Shown here piece after piece: positions 40,066 through 48,712 of a DNA stretch of 64,000 nucleotides. The DNA comes from Acinetobacter lactucae (GTDB taxonomy: Bacteria > Pseudomonadota > Gammaproteobacteria > Pseudomonadales > Moraxellaceae): assembly GCF_001605885.1 (NCBI RefSeq), contig NZ_LRPE01000039.1, positions 310,001-374,000 of the forward strand, in the 5' to 3' direction. The position numbers were made by a program, and so were the translations under genes. The notes under the pieces are model-generated. The model was not told the DNA's origin. It saw only the letters and a list, made by a program, of their open reading frames with translations, and did no database searches. Each line of letters opens with the position of its first letter. Positions within the stretch are counted from its first letter, which is position 1.

Positions 40066-40083
40066 AAATTTAAATTGCTTCGA

Positions 40084-40851
40084 TTAGAACAAGAACGCCA
40101 CGCCTAAGCCACCATTGTAGCTCTTGTCTTGACCGTTCAAATCGACTCCGATACTTGCATCAAGCTGAGTACGATTATTTACGGCGTAGACTAAACCTGT
40201 ACCTAAACCATATTCATAATCTTGGCTTTCAGCTTTACGGTAAATGAACTCAGAATAGCCTGACAGCTTACCTGCAATTTTATAGTCAATCGTCGGTACT
40301 GCTGTCACTGCCCAATCACTATTTTGCACTTCGTAGCGCATGGTAATTGAGGTGCCCACTAAATCACTATATTGGTAAGCTACTGCTGAACTTAAACTAT
40401 AAATATCGTCATGTGCTGTAAATTCATCATTTCCAGTGGCAATGATCGCTTCAGCTAACACAGCCATAGACAATCTATCATCTTTTAAATCAATTGCTTT
40501 TTTTAAACCGATGCTGACATCACCAAAACCTGACGTGTCATGTTTTTTACCAGCACGTTTAGTTTGAGTCCATGCCGGACCTTGCCATCCTAATTGTAAT
40601 TCCAAGTCACGCGCTAAACCGGTACGGAATAACATATCCTGATTTAAAGTTACGGTCTTTTCTTTAACACCGTCAACAGTCGACTCAGTATAGGTTACAC
40701 TCGGTAATCCTTGCTCCCAAGCCAAATTACCTACAGGAGTAATCCCTGTTCCCATTCCAGCACCGGGACGGTCAAAAGAGAACTCTGCGGCAAAAGTACT
40801 TCCTGCGGCAACAGTGGTCAAAGCAAAAGTTAAAATTTGAAATGTTCTCAT
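40084..40851 (-). CDS. Putative outer-membrane beta-barrel (phenol-MetA-like transporter family)
   Basis: 255-residue exported protein with signal peptide MRTFQILTFALTTVAAGSTFA, many alternating amphipathic strands, and a terminal aromatic residue (GGLGVAFLF) typical of outer-membrane barrels. It resembles the MetA-pathway-of-phenol-degradation family, whose role is vague. ATG 40851 is chosen over TTG 40863 because of GGAT upstream and the signal peptide. It starts 12 bases after the ankyrin gene stop (translational coupling likely), and its own stop is 18 bases before dsbD. Confidence 0.75.
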   Translation of the reverse strand: MRTFQILTFALTTVAAGSTFAAEFSFDRPGAGMGTGITPVGNLAWEQGLPSVTYTESTVDGVKEKTVTLNQDMLFRTGLARDLELQLGWQGPAWTQTKRAGKKHDTSGFGDVSIGLKKAIDLKDDRLSMAVLAEAIIATGNDEFTAHDDIYSLSSAVAYQYSDLVGTSITMRYEVQNSDWAVTAVPTIDYKIAGKLSGYSEFIYRKAESQDYEYGLGTGLVYAVNNRTQLDASIGVDLNGQDKSYNGGLGVAFLF

Positions 40852-40863
40852 TCTATTATCCAA

Positions 40864-41409
40864 TCAAGTAGTTAGTTCTTTTGACATTTTTGCCCCATGT
40901 TGGCGCAACAACTCTAGTGTTTCACGCTCTTCTTGAAGCGCTTCTGACCAATCTATTTCATCAAAGTCACAATCAAAGAACAACTGACTGATTGAAGATA
41001 AAATAGTGAGCCCTTCTTCATCACGTGTGTTTGGATCAACTTTTTCATTTAATAAACGTTGAACGGCTGGCGCACATGCCGAGCTTGCAGCATCCCATAA
41101 AGGACCATAAAACTCTTCTGCATCCCAAAGGTGTACGTTGGCTTTAGCTTGAATCAACGCTTCGAGAATATCGAGGTAGACTTGTAGTGATTGTTGCTTT
41201 TCTTCTTTTGATAAGGGTGTACCCGCTTCATAAGCTTCTGATACATCTTCCCACCATTTAAAAATTCCATCACAAATGATTGATACAGGTGGTCCTTGTT
41301 CCGGATCAATAAAGTTCGGATCAAGTCCTTCAGCAAGTAATTTTTGCACTTGCGCGAGTTCTAATTCTTCTATGGCTTTAATTAAAGCTTGCTGCTGGGT
41401 GGTTAACAT
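40864..41409 (-). CDS. Ankyrin-repeat protein
   Basis: 181-residue soluble protein with two or three ankyrin-like repeats (LIKAIEELELAQVQKLLAEGLDPNFID near the N-terminus; WDAASSACAPAVQRLLNEKVDPNTRDEEGLT in the middle; LELLRQHGAKMS at the end) separated by an acidic insert. No signal peptide. Presumably a protein-protein adaptor; the partner is unknown, perhaps related to the coupled outer-membrane gene. GAGAG lies 6 bases before ATG 41409, which is better than ATG 41415. Confidence 0.78.
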   Translation of the reverse strand: MLTTQQQALIKAIEELELAQVQKLLAEGLDPNFIDPEQGPPVSIICDGIFKWWEDVSEAYEAGTPLSKEEKQQSLQVYLDILEALIQAKANVHLWDAEEFYGPLWDAASSACAPAVQRLLNEKVDPNTRDEEGLTILSSISQLFFDCDFDEIDWSEALQEERETLELLRQHGAKMSKELTT

Positions 41410-41527
41410 GACCATCTCTCAAAAATATATTAGGGCTATTATGCCTAATCTCATCTGAAGATTTTAGAGGTTGATTGCATCGCATTGCAAACCTAATGTT
41501 GTGAATAGTTTTATTTTCATCAAATAT

Positions 41528-41552
41528 AAAAAAAGCCCCGAAGGGCTTTTTA
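41528..41552 (-). terminator. Terminator of HPF-like gene
   Basis: AAAAAGCCCcgaaGGGCTTTTT hairpin just beyond the stop of the minus-strand HPF-like gene. Confidence 0.85.
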
Positions 41553-41562
41553 GCATTTTCGA

Positions 41563-41913
41563 CTAAACTTCATCATCAATGAATTCTGGTTGACCACCTC
41601 TCGGGTGTTCTTTTTTCTCAAAAGTATGTTCAAGGCTACGTTTTAATTTTTCAATCGCACCATGAATCGAAGCATCAATATTTCCTGCTTTATGGTGCAC
41701 TGCAACTGGTTTCAAACCTGAAGGACGTGCTTCAATCATACAGTGGATATCTTTGTCACCACTTTTGTCCCCATTTTCATCACTAAAATGAACCGAGAAA
41801 TGCGTAATACGTTCGCTATGACGTTGGAATTCTTGAGTAAGTTCTGCACGTACATAAGTAATTAAACGTTCGCTATTATGGATGTTTTTATCTGTGCGGA
41901 TTTCTATATTCAT
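41563..41913 (-). CDS. HPF/RaiA-family ribosome-associated protein
   Basis: 116 residues beginning MNIEIRTDKNI, with the beta-alpha-beta fold of ribosome hibernation factors (FSVHFSDENGDKSGDKDIHCMIEARPSGLKPV, then a basic helix IEKLKRSLEHTFEKKE). Longer and more acidic at the C-terminus than classic HPF, so it may be a paralogue rather than the main hibernation factor. ATG 41913 has GAGAGG about 9 bases upstream; longer reading frames lack family similarity. Divergent from the urate cluster. Confidence 0.8.
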   Translation of the reverse strand: MNIEIRTDKNIHNSERLITYVRAELTQEFQRHSERITHFSVHFSDENGDKSGDKDIHCMIEARPSGLKPVAVHHKAGNIDASIHGAIEKLKRSLEHTFEKKEHPRGGQPEFIDDEV

Positions 41914-41969
41914 AAATACCATCCTCTCTTTCTTACTGTGGATCTTTTCTATGCAAAACTTTTTTATGT

Positions 41970-41985
41970 TGGCATGTTTTAAGCA
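41970..41985 (+). promoter_or_regulatory. Sigma-54 (-24/-12) promoter for puuE
   Basis: TGGCATGTTTTAAGCA has GG and GC separated by exactly 10 bases and TGGCA at -24, close to TGGCACGNNNNTTGCW. It places the start near 41997, giving a leader of about 170 bases that contains the inverted repeat TTGAAGAT / ATCTTCAA (42069-42090). Confidence 0.68.
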
Positions 41986-42165
41986 TGCATGAACTGACTT
42001 CAATTGTACATTTTGATGGTGTAATGGTTTGTTATCTCCTGACTTAAACGTACTGCTTTTAATTTATTTTGAAGATCTTCATATCTTCAATATCAGTCCA
42101 TCTATAAAAATATGCAAGCTGATTTTTTAAATATTTATGAAAAATTGAACAAAAGGAGAGCAATC

Positions 42166-43131
42166 GTGACCGAATCTTATCTATCTGGCGCCGAGCTCAT
42201 TGAGCAAATTCAGAAGTCTCCTTATTCACGTGATTTAATCGGTTATCACGGACAGCCTCCACAGGTTAAATGGCCTAATAATGCCAAGGTTGCTGTGCAA
42301 TTTGTGCTTAATTATGAAGAAGGTGGCGAAAAACATATTGAACACGGCGATGATGGCTCAGAACAGTTTTTATCAGAGATTATTGGCGCTGCAAGCTACC
42401 CAGCTAAACACATGTCGATGGACTCTATGTACGAATATGGTTCACGTGCTGGATTTTGGCGCATTCATAGTGAATTCCAAAAGCGCAAGCTTCCAATGAC
42501 CATTTTTGGAGTTGCAATGGCGCTTGCCCGCAATCCTTATATTGTGGAAGCCATTAAGCAAGCTGATTATGATGTAGTGTCTCATGGCTACCGCTGGCTT
42601 CACTATCAAGATACCGATATTGAATTAGAAAAACAGCACATGGAACAGGCCCTATCTGTTTTAGAAAACTTTTTTGAAAATAAAGTGATAGGTTGGTACA
42701 CCGGACGTGACAGCCCCAATACTCGTCAGTTACTTGCAGAGTTCCCACAAATACAATATGACTCTGATTATTATGGTGATGACCTGCCTTTTTGGACCAC
42801 ACTTACCGATGCTGCGGGTGCATCCCGACCTCATTTAATTATTCCTTATACTTTAGAATGTAACGACATGAAGTTCTGTTCACCGGGTGGATTTAATAAT
42901 TCAGAACAGTTTTTTCAATATTTAAAAGATAGTTTTGATGTGCTGTACGCAGAAGGTGAAACTGCACCAAAAATGATGTCGATTGGAATGCATTGCCGCA
43001 TTTTAGGGCGTCCGGGCCGTTTTAAAGCATTACAGAAATTCCTAGACTATATTCAAATGCACGATCGTGTTTGGATATGTCGTCGTCAGGATATTGCTGA
43101 ACATTGGTATAAAAATCACATAAATAAATAA
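42166..43131 (+). CDS. puuE: Allantoinase, polysaccharide-deacetylase type
   Basis: Hydrolyses allantoin to allantoate without the metal site of classical amidohydrolase allantoinases. 321 residues from GTG 42166 (AGGAG about 8 bases upstream; upstream in-frame codons rejected). NodB-fold features: VQFVLNYEEGGE, the long conserved YPAKHMSMDSMYEYGSRAG, SHGYRWLHYQD, and SIGMHCRILGRPGR. It heads the urate cluster in its own transcription unit. Confidence 0.92.
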   Translation: MTESYLSGAELIEQIQKSPYSRDLIGYHGQPPQVKWPNNAKVAVQFVLNYEEGGEKHIEHGDDGSEQFLSEIIGAASYPAKHMSMDSMYEYGSRAGFWRIHSEFQKRKLPMTIFGVAMALARNPYIVEAIKQADYDVVSHGYRWLHYQDTDIELEKQHMEQALSVLENFFENKVIGWYTGRDSPNTRQLLAEFPQIQYDSDYYGDDLPFWTTLTDAAGASRPHLIIPYTLECNDMKFCSPGGFNNSEQFFQYLKDSFDVLYAEGETAPKMMSIGMHCRILGRPGRFKALQKFLDYIQMHDRVWICRRQDIAEHWYKNHINK

Positions 43132-43177
43132 TTGATTTTTAATTTTCAAAATTTATAAGCGAATCAAAACTCGCTAT

Positions 43178-43193
43178 TGGCACTGTTATTGCT
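43178..43193 (+). promoter_or_regulatory. Sigma-54 (-24/-12) promoter for uraD-hiuH-permease
   Basis: TGGCACTGTTATTGCT is almost a perfect -24/-12 element, with one mismatch outside the N positions. The start is predicted near 43204, about 27 bases before the uraD GTG. Its position excludes the longer uraD reading frame from 43177. Confidence 0.78.
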
Positions 43194-43230
43194 AAAACTC
43201 TATATCAAGACAACGAGTTTAGGAATAACA

Positions 43231-43734
43231 GTGTTTTTAGCCGAGTTTAATCAAGCCCCACCAGAACAACTCAAGACTTTGTTAAAAAACTGTGTCCACA
43301 TTCCAGCATGGGCCGAAAAAATCATCTCAAATCGTCCCTATTCAACAAAAGCATCTCTTTTGGAATATGCAGAAAATTTAAGTCAAATGTGGTCATGGCA
43401 AGACATTGAAACTGCTTTAGCAACCCATCCAAAAATTGGTGAACGCCAAGCTAAAAAACAACTCAATGCAAAAGAGCAAGATTTTTCATCTAAAGAACAA
43501 GCTGGCATTTCTTTAGATGAACAAACACAACAAGCTCTGCTGCAAGGTAATCTTGATTATGAACAAAAGTTTGGCTTTATTTTTTTAATTAAAGCGGCAG
43601 GCCTCAGTAGCGATGAAATTTTAAAAAAACTACATGAACGTCTACAAAATGACTTGGCTATTGAAAAAACAATTGTACATGGGCAACTCGCAGCGATTGC
43701 TCTATTACGCCTATCTCAGGAAATACAAGCATGA
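43231..43734 (+). CDS. uraD: OHCU decarboxylase
   Basis: Decarboxylates 2-oxo-4-hydroxy-4-carboxy-5-ureidoimidazoline to S-allantoin. 167 residues from GTG 43231 with AGGAA upstream. Family signatures: FLAEFNQAPPEQ, HPKIGERQA (catalytic His), EQAGI near residue 90, and FIFLIKAAGLSSDEIL. The stop overlaps the hiuH start (ATGA), so they are translationally coupled. Confidence 0.94.
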   Translation: MFLAEFNQAPPEQLKTLLKNCVHIPAWAEKIISNRPYSTKASLLEYAENLSQMWSWQDIETALATHPKIGERQAKKQLNAKEQDFSSKEQAGISLDEQTQQALLQGNLDYEQKFGFIFLIKAAGLSSDEILKKLHERLQNDLAIEKTIVHGQLAAIALLRLSQEIQA

Positions 43735-44054
43735 TCAGCACTCATATTTTAGATACAAATTTAGGTAAACCAGCTGCAGATGTAGAAGTGAAGTTGTTTC
43801 ATGCAGCAACCCATGAGCTGATAGCGACCGCAACCACTAACCCAGACGGTCGAGTGAGTGATTTTGGAATAACAGTCTTTGCAGAAGGCGCTTATCAACT
43901 TGAATTTGAAATTGCACCTTATTTTTCATCGCAGCAAGTCAAAACTTTTTTCCCGCGTGTTTGTATCCAATTTTCTATAGAAGACGCTAGTCAGCATTAC
44001 CACATTCCATTGCTGATCAGCCCGTTTGCTTATTCCACCTATCGCGGTAGCTAA
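43731..44054 (+). CDS. hiuH: 5-Hydroxyisourate hydrolase (transthyretin-like)
   Basis: Second step of urate breakdown, 5-hydroxyisourate to OHCU. 107 residues with the transthyretin-related signatures: N-terminal ISTHILDTNLGKPA (His), NPDGRV (Arg), and the diagnostic C-terminal tetrapeptide YRGS. No signal peptide, so cytoplasmic. Overlaps uraD by four bases. Confidence 0.96.
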   Translation: MISTHILDTNLGKPAADVEVKLFHAATHELIATATTNPDGRVSDFGITVFAEGAYQLEFEIAPYFSSQQVKTFFPRVCIQFSIEDASQHYHIPLLISPFAYSTYRGS

Positions 44055-44078
44055 TTCAAATATAAATAGGAGAAAAAT

Positions 44079-45446
44079 ATGAATCATCAGCAAAAAAATG
44101 CGATTTCTCCAGAGCATGAATATTTAGGAATTTCCAAAAGTTTTGCTTACGGTTTACAGCATGTGCTGACCATGTATGGTGGCATTGTAGCCCCGCCCTT
44201 GATTATTGGAACGGCAGCTGGCTTAAGCTCAGCACAAATCGGAATGCTCATTGCAGCGGCCCTATTTGTAGGTGGATTGGCAACACTGATTCAAACCATC
44301 GGAACCAAATATCTAGGCGCAAAATTACCTTTAGTTCAGGGTGTGTCTTTTGCGGGTGTGGCCACCATGGTCGCCATTATCACCACAGGCGGTGGTTTAC
44401 CTGCTGTTTACGGTGCGGTCATTGCAGCCTCTCTAATTGGGTTATGCCTTGCACCTTACTTTTCAAAAGTTATTCGATTTTTCCCACCCGTTGTGACTGG
44501 ATGCGTCATCACGATTATTGGTCTATCTTTGTTACCTGTTGCAATTCGCTGGATGATGGGTGGCAACAACAAAGCACCAGATTGGGGTAGCGTAGAAAAT
44601 ATCTCTTTAGCCTTACTAACCTTAGGCATTGTGATTGTTCTAAATATGCTGCCGCATGCAAGTATTCGCCGCTTATCAATTTTGTTGGCTATTGTTGCTG
44701 GTACCACTCTCGCCTACTTTATGGGTTTTGGTGATTTTAGTCAGGTGAGTTCAGGGGCATGGCTGCAATTCCCACACTTATTTGCATTTGGTTTACCAAC
44801 TTTCGAGTTCAGTGCAATTTTATCGATGTTGATCGTGACCTTAGTGATTATGACGGAAACCACAGCTGATATTATTGCTGTCGGAGACATTGTAGGAACT
44901 GAGGTCGATTCGAAACGGATCGCCAATGGCGTACGTGCCGATATGTTTTCGAGTGCTTTTGCCCCTCTCTTTGGTTCTTTCATGCAAAGTGCTTTTGCCC
45001 AAAATGTTGGACTGGTTGCGATTACAGGCATCAAAAGCCGCTTTGTAGTGGCAGCAGGCGGTATAATTCTCATTATTTTAGGGCTACTACCCATTATGGG
45101 TCGTTTGATTGCAGCGATTCCAATGCCCGTACTTGGTGGTGCAGGTTTGATCTTATTTGGTTCGGTTGCAGCAAGTGGAATTCGCACTTTGGCAAAAATA
45201 GATTATAACGATCAGAAAAATTTAATTATTGTCGCGACCGCTTTATCAGCTGGGATGATCCCAATTATTAACCATGAGTTCTATGCTCATTTCCCAGTTT
45301 GGGTACAAACTTTGTTCCATTCGGGCATTAGTTCAACTTGTATCTTTGCTATCTTGTTGAATTTGCTATTTAATCATTTACCCTCATTTCGTAGCTCGCG
45401 TACCCCGCATTTAAGCCAAACAATAAACACCAGAAATACACATTAA
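44079..45446 (+). CDS. NCS2-family urate/xanthine permease
   Basis: Nucleobase:cation symporter of 455 residues with about 12-14 membrane spans. NCS2 features: LQHVLTMYGGIVAPPLIIG at the first helix, the QGVSFAGVATM motif, and ETTADIIAVGDIVG...FGSFMQSAFAQNVGLVAITGIKSR (conserved NVGL/TG signature). The position directly after hiuH (24 bases, AGGAG ribosome site) argues for urate or a related purine as substrate. Confidence 0.92.
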   Translation: MNHQQKNAISPEHEYLGISKSFAYGLQHVLTMYGGIVAPPLIIGTAAGLSSAQIGMLIAAALFVGGLATLIQTIGTKYLGAKLPLVQGVSFAGVATMVAIITTGGGLPAVYGAVIAASLIGLCLAPYFSKVIRFFPPVVTGCVITIIGLSLLPVAIRWMMGGNNKAPDWGSVENISLALLTLGIVIVLNMLPHASIRRLSILLAIVAGTTLAYFMGFGDFSQVSSGAWLQFPHLFAFGLPTFEFSAILSMLIVTLVIMTETTADIIAVGDIVGTEVDSKRIANGVRADMFSSAFAPLFGSFMQSAFAQNVGLVAITGIKSRFVVAAGGIILIILGLLPIMGRLIAAIPMPVLGGAGLILFGSVAASGIRTLAKIDYNDQKNLIIVATALSAGMIPIINHEFYAHFPVWVQTLFHSGISSTCIFAILLNLLFNHLPSFRSSRTPHLSQTINTRNTH

Positions 45447-45459
45447 AGATTTACTGTTT

Positions 45460-45488
45460 AGCGCCCCACTTCGGTGGGCTTTTTTTTA
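45460..45488 (+). terminator. Terminator after the permease gene
   Basis: GCCCCAC ttcg GTGGGC hairpin followed by a T-run. Confidence 0.88.
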
Positions 45489-45503
45489 ACCGTTGATCAA
45501 ATT

Positions 45504-45519
45504 TGGCTTCATTTTTGCT
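45504..45519 (+). promoter_or_regulatory. Possible sigma-54 promoter for the Tsx-like channel gene
   Basis: TGGCTTCATTTTTGCT keeps TGGC, the 10-base GG/GC spacing and TTGCT, but has three mismatches in the -24 block. The start is predicted near 45531. The weakest of the five candidates in this cluster, yet in the same position relative to its gene. Confidence 0.5.
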
Positions 45520-45567
45520 TAAGACCCTGTATCCTTAGCGTGCTTTATTTGGGGGGAGATCATTTAA

Positions 45568-46293
45568 ATGCAATTAAAGCAACTTGCGGCGACTTGTGCC
45601 TTGTTATCTGCAACTGCCATGGTTCAGGCGAAACCAATCTGGCAAGATTTTAGCGTGACTGGACTTTATGGTGAAAACTATGAAGTTGTAGATGAAAAAG
45701 AAACCACGATTACTTTGGAATATGCAGCGAAAGTTAAATACGCTGATGTATTTTTCTTCGTGGACCGCATGCGTGGTGAAGACGATCATAAAAGTACATA
45801 TTTTGAGTTATCACCGCGTTTGAGCTTAGGTGAAGTATCGGGTAAAAAACTTGCATACGGGCCAGTAAAAGATGTGTTGATCAGTACCACTTGGGAAAGT
45901 AATTCTCAAAATGGTAATAACTTCGACAATTTCCTTTATGGTTTTGCAGTTGATTTAGATATCCCATATTTCCAATATGCGAATTTAAACTTCTACCGTG
46001 CAAATAATGAGAACACTGACGACGATTATCAAATGACATTCGTTTACGGCATTCCATTTAAACTCGCATCTGAAGATTTCTTAGTAGATGGTTTTCTTGA
46101 CTGGTCAACCGCTGAAGATGACCATGCCAGCGAGTTGAACTGGACAACACAATGGAAATGGAATGTAGGTAAACACATTTCTCCAGATACTCGTTTATAC
46201 CTCGGTATCGAGCACTCAGTGTGGAATAACAAATTTGGTATTAAAGGTGCCGACGAAAATAACGTCAGCGCATTGGTTAAATACCACTTCTAA
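45568..46293 (+). CDS. Tsx/OmpK-family outer-membrane channel
   Basis: 241-residue outer-membrane barrel with signal peptide ending MVQA-KP, repeated amphipathic strands, and a C-terminal aromatic residue (ALVKYHF). The IWQDFSVTGLYGENYEV start and the Asp/Trp-rich strands (FVDRMRG, WESNSQNG) resemble nucleoside-specific Tsx/OmpK channels. In this context it may let urate, allantoin or nucleosides through the outer membrane (inference). Strong GGGGGGAG ribosome site. Confidence 0.8.
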   Translation: MQLKQLAATCALLSATAMVQAKPIWQDFSVTGLYGENYEVVDEKETTITLEYAAKVKYADVFFFVDRMRGEDDHKSTYFELSPRLSLGEVSGKKLAYGPVKDVLISTTWESNSQNGNNFDNFLYGFAVDLDIPYFQYANLNFYRANNENTDDDYQMTFVYGIPFKLASEDFLVDGFLDWSTAEDDHASELNWTTQWKWNVGKHISPDTRLYLGIEHSVWNNKFGIKGADENNVSALVKYHF

Positions 46294-46311
46294 AATCCAA
46301 ATTTAGAAGAT

Positions 46312-46345
46312 AAAACAGCAAGGAAACTCCTTGCTGTTTTTGTTT
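46312..46345. terminator. Bidirectional terminator between Tsx-like gene and hpxO
   Basis: AAAACAGCAAGGA / TCCTTGCTGTTTT hairpin between convergent genes. Confidence 0.9.
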
Positions 46346-47502
46346 TAGTCGAGTGGATTACCCACAATATTGCTAATAATCCCCTGCATAATATGTCCGC
46401 CTTGTTCACGGCGTAATTCTTCATACCATGCTTGTGTAACGGCTTCATCTTTCATATGCGTCACATCACAACGTTTGCGTGCACGAAGTACCAATTCATT
46501 AGCACGTTCATTACGCTTGTTTTGATAGCGACGTAAAGCATCCTCTAGCCCCAAAGTATTAATCTGCAAAGAACGCGCTAAATAAATTGCGTCTTCCATC
46601 GCTTGGCAACCGCCTTGCCCAATATCAGGTGTCGTGCTGTGTGCAGCATCACCTAAAATCACCACACGACCTTTATAAAATTGAGTGAACGGTTCTATGT
46701 CATGTATTTCGACCCGATTAGTTTTTTGTGGGTCTAAGCGTTCAATAAGCTGCTGCACAGGTTGACACCAATCAGCGAAATATTGTTTTAAAAGTTTTTT
46801 ATATTCATCTCGGTTATTGTCTAGCCCTGCGGGTAAAGGCACATCTAAAAAGAAATAGAACTTTCCATCTGCAACAGGCATCAGAGAGGCACGCTTACCC
46901 TCTCCGACATAAGTCGTCCATTGCTGAGCAGGAGCTAAATCTTCAGAGATTTCAACCAAACCATTCCAATTCACATATCCCGCGTAACGGCGCTGTACTT
47001 GCTGGCCCAACACGTAGGTGCGTGTAAGTGAGTGCGTGCCATCAGCGCCAATCAATAAATCGGCCTGCGTTGAGCTACCATCTGCAAAATGGACTTCAAC
47101 AAAATCGGCTTTGTCTTCAAGACTGACCATTTTTTTGCCTAGATAAATCTGATCACGGCCAAATTCATCCATCAGCATATTTTGTAAATCGGCCCGTGCA
47201 ACTGGATAAGGTCGTTGTCCTACTTCTTCAATTAATGGCAGTAAACTGAATTGTGTCATCACATCTCCAGTTAAACCATCCACATAGGCCAAATCATCCA
47301 TTTGTCCGCCAAGTTTGGCGATTTTATCGGTTAATCCCAGATAGTTCAGACATTTCACACCATTCGACCACAGCGAAATTGCCGCGCCGACAGGAAGAAT
47401 CTTTTCAGTTTGCTCAAAAATGCGAACTTGGTGACCAAATTTCTTTAATGCAATGCCTGTAGTTAGACCTCCCATTCCTGCACCAATAATCACCACATTC
47501 AT
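46345..47502 (-). CDS. hpxO: FAD-dependent urate hydroxylase
   Basis: Flavoprotein that oxidises urate to 5-hydroxyisourate with NADH, replacing cofactor-free uricase. 385 residues: FAD fingerprint [13 protein letters not shown] (8-20), [11 protein letters not shown], and [15 protein letters not shown] near residue 285. The length and overall sequence fit Klebsiella HpxO, and the urate cluster around it supports this over a generic aromatic hydroxylase. Divergent from the allantoicase gene. Confidence 0.93.
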   Translation of the reverse strand: MNVVIIGAGMGGLTTGIALKKFGHQVRIFEQTEKILPVGAAISLWSNGVKCLNYLGLTDKIAKLGGQMDDLAYVDGLTGDVMTQFSLLPLIEEVGQRPYPVARADLQNMLMDEFGRDQIYLGKKMVSLEDKADFVEVHFADGSSTQADLLIGADGTHSLTRTYVLGQQVQRRYAGYVNWNGLVEISEDLAPAQQWTTYVGEGKRASLMPVADGKFYFFLDVPLPAGLDNNRDEYKKLLKQYFADWCQPVQQLIERLDPQKTNRVEIHDIEPFTQFYKGRVVILGDAAHSTTPDIGQGGCQAMEDAIYLARSLQINTLGLEDALRRYQNKRNERANELVLRARKRCDVTHMKDEAVTQAWYEELRREQGGHIMQGIISNIVGNPLD

Positions 47503-47510
47503 AACACTCT

Positions 47511-47532
47511 CCTATAGATATTCACCTATAGG
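47511..47532 (-). promoter_or_regulatory. Inverted repeat in hpxO leader overlapping the ribosome site
   Basis: CCTATAG and CTATAGG arms (7 bp) with an 8-base loop. On the minus-strand transcript the 3' arm ends in the AGG that begins the AGGAG ribosome site. It is either an operator near the predicted transcription start or an RBS-masking hairpin. Confidence 0.45.
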
Positions 47533-47539
47533 GTGCTTA

Positions 47540-47555
47540 TGCTAAAAACATGCCA
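47540..47555 (-). promoter_or_regulatory. Sigma-54 (-24/-12) promoter for hpxO
   Basis: Minus-strand TGGCATGTTTTTAGCA has GG-N10-GC and differs from the puuE element by one base. The transcription start is predicted near 47529, 27 bases before the hpxO ATG. Confidence 0.72.
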
Positions 47556-47588
47556 TCGTTCAAAATTTATTTAGCTTTTCCACAAAAC

Positions 47589-47604
47589 TGGCATGCACCA
47601 TGCT
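47589..47604 (+). promoter_or_regulatory. Sigma-54 (-24/-12) promoter for allantoicase operon
   Basis: TGGCATGCACCATGCT has GG-N10-GC and mismatches the consensus at two positions. It points toward alc, with a start near 47616. Its -24 end lies 34 bases from that of the divergent hpxO element. Confidence 0.68.
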
Positions 47605-47701
47605 TATATATTTATGTATAAAACTCGTCTCGGCACGCTCCATGTCAGCGCAGTTTTAAATGAAAAATCATGTTTTTAACAAGAAATACGGATAATCCAC
47701 T

Positions 47702-48712
47702 ATGGCAATATTACACGCTCCAGCTTTTGAACTTCCTGAGATTTTGAATACGAAAACCAACTTGGCAGATGCCCGAATTGGTGCACAAGTTATTGAGTGT
47801 TCAGATGATTTCTTTGCAGAAGCAAAGCGTATGCTGCAATTTGATGCACCGATTTTTGTTGAAGATAAATTTGATAACAACGGCAAATGGATGGACGGTT
47901 GGGAAACGCGCCGCAAGCGTCACGCAGGTTATGACTGGTGTATTGTGAAGCTAGGTGTAAGTGGAAAAATCACTGCTCTTGATATTGATACCAGCTTTTT
48001 CACAGGAAACTATCCTGCATCTGCCTCATTAGAAGCATGTTATGCACCAAATGGTGACCTGACAGGGGCAAAATGGGTGAGTGTTTTAGGAAATACCGAA
48101 CTCGGCCCAAGCCAGCATCATATTTTTATGGTCAATAATGATGCACTTTTCACTCATATACGCCTTAATATTTTCCCAGATGGTGGTATTGCCCGTTTAC
48201 GTATCTATGGTGATGTTCATATTCAAGTGACTGATAGCAAACAAACTCTCGATTTATTGGCTCTCGAAAATGGTGGCCGCGTAGTTGCCTATAGCGACGC
48301 TCATTTTGGACATCCGCGTAATTTGATTAACCTTGGCCGTGGCGTCAACATGGGCGATGGATGGGAAACCAAACGCCGCCGCGCACCGGGTTATGACTGG
48401 TGTATTCTTGCACTCGGTAAAAGTGGCAAAATTGAGAAGCTTGAAATTGATACAGCTCACTTTAAAGGGAATTTCCCTGCTGAGGTTTCTATTCAGGCGG
48501 TTTACCTTGAAAATGCAACCGATGCACAATTAATTCCTCAAAGTATGTTCTGGTCTTACTTACTAGAAGCCCAACCGATGCAAATGGATCATATTCATGA
48601 ATATATGAATGAGATTTTACAACACGAAAAAATCTCGCATATTCGTATTAACATGATTCCAGACGGTGGCATTAGCCGTGTTCGTTTATGGGGAAAAATT
48701 GCCAAGTCATGA
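47702..48712 (+). CDS. alc: Allantoicase
   Basis: Hydrolyses allantoate to ureidoglycolate and urea. 336 residues made of two tandem allantoicase (discoidin-like) repeats, both visible: DGWETRRKRHAGYDWCIVKLGVSGKI (about residue 65) and DGWETKRRRAPGYDWCILALGKSGKI (about residue 220), each with a later INxxPDGGIxRxRxxG. Stop overlaps the next start (ATGATG), so it is coupled with the ureidoglycolate lyase gene. Confidence 0.96.
   Translation: MAILHAPAFELPEILNTKTNLADARIGAQVIECSDDFFAEAKRMLQFDAPIFVEDKFDNNGKWMDGWETRRKRHAGYDWCIVKLGVSGKITALDIDTSFFTGNYPASASLEACYAPNGDLTGAKWVSVLGNTELGPSQHHIFMVNNDALFTHIRLNIFPDGGIARLRIYGDVHIQVTDSKQTLDLLALENGGRVVAYSDAHFGHPRNLINLGRGVNMGDGWETKRRRAPGYDWCILALGKSGKIEKLEIDTAHFKGNFPAEVSIQAVYLENATDAQLIPQSMFWSYLLEAQPMQMDHIHEYMNEILQHEKISHIRINMIPDGGISRVRLWGKIAKS

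Noticed and set aside
44741..45187. 148-codon minus-strand frame opposite the NCS2 permease
   Set aside because: Mirror of a strongly coding membrane-protein gene; Ile/Pro/Ala-rich product typical of antisense frames.
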